This document shows, piece by piece, positions 57,468-64,000 of a stretch of 64,000 nt of DNA; within the stretch, counting starts at the first letter, position 1; each line of letters starts with the position of its first letter. The stretch is taken from the NCBI RefSeq assembly GCF_031143425.1, contig NC_090444.1, forward strand, positions 1,533,622,782 to 1,533,686,781, given 5' to 3'. This stretch comes from Pleurodeles waltl (taxonomy: Eukaryota > Chordata > Amphibia > Caudata > Salamandridae). Both the position numbers and the translations under genes were made by a program. Below the pieces are notes generated by a model that did not search any database, was not told where the DNA came from, and saw only the letters and a list, made by a program, of their open reading frames with translations.

Positions 57468-57705
57468 TAGCCATTTCTTTGCATACAGTGTGATTCATGT
57501 GCTTGAGTTGTGGCTGTGATTGTTTCAATATATTTTTTTAATGCAGGCTTGCATGTTCCTGAGCCACATCGCTATTTTGCTTGGCTAATGCAAGAAAACT
57601 TAACATGGTTCATATTCCTGTACACTGCTATCATTAGTGAGTAATAACATTAACCTCTAGTGTAGACTATTGCATGCAGTTATCAGTAGGCTCACATGTG
57701 GGAGA
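57468..57705. repeat. DIRS inverted terminal repeat (5' side)
   Basis: Inverse of 48491-48726. Similarity ends sharply at TTTCTTTGCATAC on the inner side. Confidence 0.88.
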
Positions 57706-57853
57706 AATGCGAACCGTCAGTGTACGTGGTGTCCTCAAGCTATATTGTAACACTTACACTGCAATAGCATGAAGAGTTATTCATTATCACTATGCACATC
57801 CTTACAAGTCGCTGTCTGATTTTTCCAAATCACTGGGGTTATGAGCATGTAGT

Positions 57854-58347
57854 CAGGGCGGGCTTTAGGTAGGTGTGAGCGGTGCAGCCACACCGGGTGC
57901 TGACCTGGATTGGGGGGGTGCTGACCTCAGGGGGGGGCTGTGTTTAGCAATGACTTTCGAAACTTGGGATTTAAAAGCACCTGCTGAAAAGTTCATTGTG
58001 CGTCCAGCCTTCAGGAAACAATTAAAATGTCAAGATACCTCTTGAAATTCACTTTAAGGCTAGGGAAAGAGACAGGAGTTATGTCTAGCGGCAGCTTTGA
58101 TGCACCATAAAGTAGCGGAGAGCGTTAATGTGCCTGCTGCAACGAACAGAACTATTTTATGTGCATTAGTAAAGCCAGCCTTTACAAGCCCTTTAGAACA
58201 AATGAATGTACACAAAAGGTGGGCTATGGAGAGATGAGGGGCACATTTGCTGGGTGGTAGTGAGTGAATCCAAATAGGTGGTTATGAGGTTGGCGGTGCC
58301 AAAAAAGAATGCTGCACAGGGCGCCACCAGGGTTAAAGTTGGCTGTG
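57854..58347. mobile_element. hAT-type non-autonomous element with perfect 8-bp TSD
   Basis: CATGTAGT stands at 57846-57853 and again at 58348-58355. The element starts CAGGGCGGGCTTTAG and ends TTAAAGTTGGCTGTG, imperfect inverted ends (C,A...T,G). Eight-bp duplications and CAGGG-type ends are standard for the hAT superfamily. 494 bp, no transposase. Confidence 0.88.
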
Positions 58348-58355
58348 CATGTAGT

Positions 58356-58914
58356 ACACCATTTTACCTTAATTACTCGGGCACGGATCATGTATTTTGG
58401 TGCATGGTGTAGCTGTCTTTGCATGGAGCACAATTGCATTCACAATTGAAATACGGTAAGACATCCAAGATATTCTTTTTCCTAAGTGAGAAAGATCTCT
58501 TTCACATGACATGTCACCTTTTCATGTTCTCCCTTTGATTTATTTTATAAACTACTTTCTTGACAATCCTTCTTGTTTCCATTCTTAATTTCACACTTAC
58601 CCCTGAAGAAGGGATTATTTTCCCGAAATGCATTGGGTGTTTTTTGGAATGTATTCTGCATATAGGAAGACAAGATACTATTATCAACAACTAATTTCCC
58701 AAATGAGGAACAATAACTGTATATGGATTGAATGAAACATTATCTTGACTCCTTAATAAATTACTCAAGAATCTGAGATTCTTCGAGTGAAACATTCTGT
58801 GAAGGATTTGTGTAATGAGTTTCTTTTGATTACTTTTTTAAAATTGTGGGCTGTAGGACATATTGCAGTGCATGTTGGCCTGGTCCACTACAGTGGTCCA
58901 GCTACTCAGCAAAA
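58356..58914. other. Penelope-like or unassigned sequence containing a hammerhead-like core
   Basis: Apart from the motif annotated at 58599-58638, no coding or terminal-repeat signal is visible. Confidence 0.35.
58599..58638 (+). ncRNA. Hammerhead-ribozyme-like motif (candidate)
   Basis: CTGAAGA (58603-58609), one extra A, stem GGGA/TCCC with TTATTT loop, then GAAA, a short TGCA loop, TT, and GGGT that can pair with ACCC at 58599-58602. This matches the order of a minimal type-I hammerhead as found in Penelope-like elements, except for the extra A between the core and stem II. Activity is unproven. Confidence 0.35.
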
Positions 58915-59284
58915 GGTTTATTTTGCCAGGTCGAAATGGAAGTTTAAAACTGCAGGCACAGGGTCTGCAATGGCAGGGATGAGAAATATTGAAAGGGCTA
59001 CTTCTGTGGGTGGCAACATCTTTGCTGCAGGCTCACTAGTAGTATTGAATTTACAGGCCCTGGGAACATGTTGTTCTATTTTAGCAGGACTGATAAGTCA
59101 ATTTATTATGCCAGTTGGGGATAGACCGCTATAACTATGATTAGAGGAGAGAGCACAAGCATTTTAGCATTTGTTAGCAGTAGTAAAGTGCAGAGTCCTT
59201 AGGCCATCAAAAACAAGGTCAGAAAAATGCAATAAGAGGCAAAAGGTTGAGGGGAAGACCATCCTAAGGCTGACAGGTCTAACA
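58915..59284 (-). mobile_element. LTR fragment ending in GGTCTAACA
   Basis: Matches the last 370 bp (plus-strand reading) of the LTR at 5794-11587, including TTGCCAGGTCGAAATGG, CTGCAGGCTCACTAGTAG and CTGACAGGTCTAACA. The left part is missing. Confidence 0.8.
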
Positions 59285-59830
59285 AGTGGTTTGGTAAATA
59301 GAGAGTAACGCAGCGCATAGCTCTACCGCGCATTACTTTGCATCATGGAGCCTCCCCATGGGTGAAACATGAGCATTCCCATGCATCCACCAAGAGATTT
59401 TGACGCAATCCCAGATTTACTAAGGTGAGCAAACCTGGGATTGTGCCAAAACACTACACCTCCCTGAAGCAGGCGCAACAAGGAGAAATATCTTTATTTC
59501 TACTTGTTACTTCCACTTTTTATGAGTGCTGAATTCTGCAGCACAAACAGAAATAGGAAACTGCCTTTAAGGATCATTTTCATGCAGGAAGGTAACTCTT
59601 TCTGCAAAAAAATATCCTGCATGTAGCACAGTCACGCTCACACCATGGTGCAAGTTTGCCTACATTGGCACTAAGCAGCACACAGCGCACCAGAACTAGT
59701 AGAAAGAAGAAATGTGCCATACCTTAAAAGATATGGCACATTTCTGTTGCCTCACTTTCACGCAACACAGCACAACAACTTTCCTTGCCTCTCCTTGTTA
59801 CATGAAAAATGAGTACATATGCTGCCAGAC
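59285..59830. mobile_element. Degenerate MITE-like region with foldback segments
   Basis: Inverted pairs such as ATCCCAGATTTACTAAGG with its partner CAAACCTGGGAT, AGGATCATTTTCATGCAGG, and AAGAAATGTGCCATA with TATGGCACATTTCT. No clear termini or TSD. Confidence 0.4.
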
Positions 59831-60199
59831 TTGTAAGGGCTTACATGGTGGTGGTATATTTTAACACTGTTTATAATCTGATCTGGCAAAAATTCTTCCA
59901 TTGTTAATACACAAGGTTAATTGTTTCCCTGGGGACCCCGAGCAACTGGAGTATATTTTCCCTATGGCATTTCTGTGTTTTTTTCCTTTTGCCATTTTTT
60001 AGGCCTGGTCTTTGAAACAGCTTTTGCTATCTTGCCAGACTTCAGCATTTCAAAGGTGTCTGAGTCTTTTCTGTGACAAGGGGAATCTGTACTACCTGAG
60101 GAAGGCGGAAGCGGAACTTGTGACTCGTATTCTTTGGGATCAAGATTTTTGCCCTGGCTGGCTTTTGTTTTCTTGTGATCCTTCATCTTCAAATATCAT

Positions 60200-60202
<3 letters not shown>

Positions 60203-60230
<28 letters not shown>

Positions 60231-60315
60231 GATATAGATATATAGATAGATATATATACACACATATATATGTATAGATAGATATGTATACATAAATATA
60301 TACACACATATTGAT

Positions 60316-60366
<51 letters not shown>

Positions 60367-60510
60367 TATATCTCCAAACAAAAATAAATACAATTCCACA
60401 CTCAGGAATTCAAAAACTAAAGCAAAGGCTTTTAATCACAGCGCATTTCGGCTGTAAACACAGCCTTAATCACGTAGGTATACATAAATAAATAAATATA
60501 TATATACACA

Positions 60511-60582
<72 letters not shown>
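60203..60582. repeat. TA/TATG microsatellites around a short unique block
   Basis: Runs of TA with GATA, TACACA and ATAAATA variants at 60203-60368 and 60478-60582. The 60369-60477 core is unique. Open frames rich in Ile/Tyr on the minus strand are by-products. Such long AT runs are prone to assembly and length error. Confidence 0.93.
60436..60478 (-). ncRNA. Second hammerhead-like motif (candidate, degenerate)
   Basis: On the minus strand: GTGATTA, an extra A, a perfect 6-bp stem GGCTGT/ACAGCC with a GTTT loop, then GAAATGCGC. The first core base and G8 differ from the hammerhead consensus, so it is probably dead. Same spacing, including the extra A, as at 58603. Confidence 0.25.
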
Positions 60583-60586
<4 letters not shown>

Positions 60587-61525
60587 TTTGTATTACTCCC
60601 TGTTGCAATGTGTTTTATTTTACTTTTTAGAGTTATACTATGTTTGAGAAACCTTGTAGCTGCCTCTAAGATGATTTTCTTCTTTACTTCTCAAAACTTC
60701 ACAATTTCTCAAATAATAACAATATGAAAATGCCACGTTTCATTTCTTTCTTTCTTTTTGTGGCTTGCCAAGACCAGACCTACTGGCTTTGCCATTGTTT
60801 GCTTATTTTAACAAGGAAATAAGTAATGGCCTGTTATACCAAAGTATGAAAAGTCAAACTTTAGTAAATAAATGAGCAGAAGATATCATTGTCATCCAGC
60901 AATGTATAAAAAAGCTTGCTGAATATTTCAGTTAATTTTTGTGTACTTCTCGTTTTTATGTTATATTATTTCACTTGCATGGTGAGCGTGGGTGGAGCTG
61001 CGCTAGAAATAAAATACCCTGTAATGCGAAAGTTTTATTCCTGTAGTTTGGTGAGTTGTGCATAACTGTGTCATTTATTGGGCAATCACCAACTGTCAAT
61101 GCTTTGAACTCATCAGACACACAAAAATACTATCTAGTTCGCCTTTTCATGTTTGGTAATACAAACATTGTGCGAATTCTAAACAGCGTGTGGAGTCTTG
61201 CAGTCTTGCACAATTTACTTCTCCTCACATCCCATTTTCCACTTTCATAATCTGCCTTCAATGTCTACTGTGCTTGCATTCTCCTCCTATTTACTTTCAT
61301 ATGCATGCTTTTGTGGATGCAGTTGGATGAGGTCACCCTTAAAGCTTTCTTTATACCCATTGTTCATTGCATTTCATGGAAATTCCAGTCTTCCTAACTG
61401 CTAGTCTCTACTGTGTTTAACCTCTTGAATGAGTCACCAAATGATCTCTTACGTGTGGTGTTGAGTCAGCTCTCCAAATGTTTTCTGTAGTTCTGATCCT
61501 TAAAGTGTATCCTACTTGCTACGAA
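60583..61525. other. No recognised feature
   Basis: AT-rich, with no long frame or element terminus that I can support. Confidence 0.5.
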
Positions 61526-61729
61526 ACTTAGAGGCAGAATTAAGAAAAGTGGTGCTGCACCCAGCGCAGCACCACTTTCATTGCACCCCTTAACACCCCA
61601 CCACCATGGCGCACCATGGCTCAGGGTATGGGGCAATAGCATCAGACTATTTGATGCTATTGATGTACTGTTCATGTCAAGTGCCAACATTTTGGCGCTA
61701 GTACTTGACGGTACATAGTGGCCCATTCC
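61526..61729. mobile_element. MITE-like element made of hairpins, next to element A copy 2
   Basis: AAAGTGGTGCTGC pairs with GCAGCACCACTTT around 61548-61579; ATAGCATCA pairs with TGATGCTAT; and CAAGTGCCAACATTTTGG is partly inverse to the following GCGCTAGTACTTG. The left outer end TTAGAGGCAGAATTAAG resembles Harbinger-type MITE ends. Confidence 0.55.
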
Positions 61730-62474
61730 CATCAATGACGTCCTCCCTTTTAACGCCTGCTCTGAGCACTGCCATGAAAACCCTGTCAGAAAGGCTGCCG
61801 GCAACAGGAAATTCCTTTCCTCCTGCCCGCGGATGACTCCCCCTTCAATTTCATGACCTCCCCACCCACTACCATGACAGCACCACCCTCCCAGCATATA
61901 CACACACACACACAGACCCATACCCACCCCGCATATACCAACACTTACATACACGCATGCACCCACACGCATACATACACCCATTCACTCGCACCAACAG
62001 ACATGCATTCACACAAACAAACAACACACACTCACTACAACAATCATACATGCATTGACACATGCATACACACATGCATTCACACTTACATTCACACACG
62101 CAAACATACACCCACTCACACACACAACACTCCCACCCTCCCACCCCCCTCGCCTGTTGGACGATTGACTTACCTTGTCCAGCGAGGAGGTCATCCGCCG
62201 GGGAACAGGACCCGGTGATTCCACCACCGGCAGCGCCCCACCATCAGGACACCTCCACACTTTATTACTGCTCATAATACGCTGGGTAGAGTCATTTTGG
62301 TGTGGCCAAGATGGCAATGGAACCATCTCTGTGCCGCCGACTGCCAGCACGACTGCTGACGGATTGCCACCCAACTTGTGGTGGAAATCCTTCAGTAGTT
62401 TTATAATGGTTATCTTCTGGCCCCCGCGGCTTCATAGGTCTTAAAAAGAGCCCGCCGAAGTTGGAATGAGGGCC
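61730..62474. mobile_element. Second, left-truncated copy of hairpin-chain element A
   Basis: Aligns with 49500-50297: the CTGCCATGAAAACC and GGAAATTCCTTTCC region, the CA-rich tract (61895-62140), CCCTCGCCTGTTGGACGATT-like text, the splice-donor site at 62173, CATAATACGCTGGG, and the end GTTGGAATGAGGGCC. It lacks the left terminus, where a MITE adjoins. A minus-strand frame from 62374 ends at AAG|GTAAGT. Confidence 0.72.
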
Positions 62475-62853
62475 ATATTGATTTCCACTGTGTCTGTTGG
62501 GTCAAATGAGGAGTACTACGGTGTCTGAAAACCACTTAGGTTCCTATCTTATGTTTTTTTTGTAAATCTGAGTCCTATTAGCAAACCAGTTGTAGAATAC
62601 ATTGCTTCTTTTGTAGGCTACGATGTTTGTGCCTTCACAAACCAATCATTTATTTCAGTGCTCTGGCAATGCAAATGGGATACCACTAGCTCTTTGGTTT
62701 TGATTCTTACTGAACATTTAATTAAAACAAATGGCCCTGGTGATGACAATGTTGACCCTCAAATATAAACTGCATGAAAGCACTGCATCATATGAAAACA
62801 TATATATTGGAGGTATAATAAAGTTAAAATGTAGAATATTGTATTTTAAAAAC
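62475..62853. other. No recognised feature
   Basis: AT-rich spacer; nothing supported. Confidence 0.5.
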
Positions 62854-62856
62854 TAA

Positions 62857-63198
62857 GGGCCTGATTTAGTCGTCAGAGGGGAATACTCCATCACAAATGT
62901 GATGGATATCCCGTCCGTTGTATTACAATCCCTTTCTATCCTATGGGCATCATACTGCGACAGACGGAATATTTGTCACATTTGTGACAGAGTGTTCCCT
63001 CCGCTGAGATCTAAATCAGGCTCTAAGTTCCTGGTTTAGATCTTGTCGGTGGGAAATACTCCATCTCAAATGTGACGGATATCCTGTCCGCCGTATTACA
63101 ATCCCATAATATATTGTATGGACATTGTCATACGGCGGACGGGACATCCTTCACGTTTGTAATGGAGTATTCCCTCTGCTGAGATATAAATCAGGCCC
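62857..63198. mobile_element. Tandem dimer of a palindromic Harbinger-type MITE (TSD TAA)
   Basis: Outer ends GGGCCTGATTTAGTCG and GATATAAATCAGGCCC are flanked by TAA (62854-62856, 63199-63201). The inside is two copies of a 165-bp palindrome, each with GAATACTCCATC or AAATACTCCATC, AATGTGACGGATATCC-type arms and GAGTGTTCCCTC or GAGTATTCCCTC. The junction near 63020 reads ATCAGGCTCTAAGTTCCTGG, where one internal TAA is retained. Confidence 0.85.
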
Positions 63199-63201
63199 TA
63201 A

Positions 63202-64000
63202 GTCTAATTTTCGAAATGTTAGTCTCAAAGCAAATTGCTATAACTTCTTTGGAGAAGATTTCCACACACACCTCAAAAAACTCTTTATATTACGCAGTAC
63301 CTTTTGTGGTAGGCTCCACACCGTTGAAACATACTTGGTCAACTATAGGCCTTCCCTTGCTGTCTGTACAAGCAATTAAGGAATCCTAGTTCTTCCATGT
63401 CACTGAAAACAAAAACAAACACTTGGTACAGCTCTTCTCAGTTCTGGCCTAAGCACCTAAAAACAATCTACTCCCTCAAATACATCTGATATCTGTTCTC
63501 TTCCCTTTTAGGTAGCACTTTAAAAGGTAGTTATTCCATAACTGCTGTTCATAATTTTACAGTTTGACAAGGGCTTTTGTCATCTCTCAGTCATCTGAGC
63601 AATGAAGAACACCCATAAGGTGGATGAGTGTTCCATACTAGACAGAAGTAAATAAGCAAATGCAACACAACTTAAAAGAATTCACTTATATATTTTTTGA
63701 ACATAGTTAAAAATATATTGAAGCATTTTGTTGTAGTGCATCAGTAATTAGCATTACATTTGGGCTTGATGAAAAGTGTTGGTTTCCCCACTTTGGGTGT
63801 AATTATGAATCAGGAGGACTTAGGTTTCAAGCCACCAAAGCCCATATTACATAAGTGCACTGGTGGACATGTGCACCCCTGGGGCTCTTTGATATTACTG
63901 AAGGTGCCGCAGGGGCTTGTGGGGGTCCCTCTACAATACAGAGAGCACTAGTGCACAGGTAGCGCCAGCACTATCAAAAGAGGTTGTTACCTCATTTGCA
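63202..64000. other. No recognised feature
   Basis: AT-rich sequence to the right edge. No element terminus or exon that I can support. Confidence 0.45.

Larger units (their letters stand above)
48491..57705 (-). mobile_element. DIRS-like tyrosine-recombinase retroelement with inverted ends
   Basis: About 235 bp at 48491-48726 is the inverse of 57468-57705 (about 80% by eye), sharing GTGGCTCAGGAACATGCAAG and TTATTACTCACTA. Between them, on the minus strand, lie gag, RT, RNase H, tyrosine recombinase and an SGNH-like domain, the DIRS order with an extra 3' domain. No LTRs and no DDE integrase are present. Two hairpin-chain elements and a MITE are inserted in its 3' part. Confidence 0.88.

Noticed and set aside
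60189..60401. Ile/Tyr-rich minus-strand ORFs
   Set aside because: Translation of TA microsatellite.
61853..62218. 121-codon plus-strand Thr/His-rich ORF
   Set aside because: Same CA tract in the second copy of element A.
1..64000. Host gene exons, tRNA, rRNA or SINE promoters
   Set aside because: No frame, splice pattern, A/B box or rRNA segment could be recognised that was not explained by a transposable element.

Overview
This window looks like intergenic DNA from a very large vertebrate genome. A salamander or newt is the best fit, because the mix of Harbinger transposons, Gmr1-type Ty3/Gypsy elements, DIRS-type tyrosine-recombinase retroelements and long-LTR families is typical of urodeles. 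That organism call is inference from repeat content. I found no host protein-coding exon, tRNA, rRNA or CRISPR array. Nearly every coding-like stretch belongs to a transposable element, and most are broken by stops and frameshifts.

Layout. 1-1100: a decayed Ty3/Gypsy pol on the minus strand with the usual RNase H then integrase order. 2.3-4.2 kb: a pyrimidine-rich block and two small palindromic MITEs. 5.8-11.6 kb: a solo LTR into which a complete 3.5-kb PIF/Harbinger transposon has inserted (TSD CAA). The transposon carries a TATA box, a spliced DDE transposase gene with two in-frame stops, and a convergent, apparently intact, spliced Myb/SANT-like gene. 12.6-17.4 kb: an LTR fragment and several MITE-like elements. 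18.3-23.1 kb: the RT-RNase H end of a Gypsy element running straight into a polypurine tract and 3' LTR, then an oppositely oriented LTR fragment. 23.1-30.6 kb: a second, more decayed Harbinger with both genes on the minus strand, plus direct duplications. 32.2-34.8 kb: a solo LTR with TSD GTCCC and an internal 500-bp tandem duplication. 34.8-42 kb: a Gmr1-like Ty3/Gypsy element on the minus strand whose integrase lies before the reverse transcriptase; it contains a 5'-truncated LINE with an 11-bp TSD, which itself contains a MITE. 42-46 kb: an LTR-like block and an isolated retroviral env transmembrane fragment. 48.5-57.7 kb: a DIRS-like retroelement bounded by inverted repeats, encoding gag, RT, RNase H, tyrosine recombinase and an SGNH-hydrolase-like domain, and hosting two GC-rich hairpin-chain elements and a MITE. 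57.7-64 kb: a hAT-type non-autonomous element with a perfect 8-bp TSD, an LTR end, TA microsatellites, a second copy of a hairpin-chain element and a MITE dimer.

How the parts relate. The window records successive insertions: Harbinger into LTR, MITE into LINE into Gmr1-like element, LTR next to and probably into the Gmr1-like LTR, LTR into the second Harbinger's Myb exon, and hairpin elements into the DIRS element. The most interesting biology is the copia-like domain order in a Gypsy element, the SGNH domain after the recombinase in the DIRS element, the unequal decay of transposase and Myb partner in one Harbinger, and GC-rich non-autonomous elements that share a short ORF ending at a strong splice donor.
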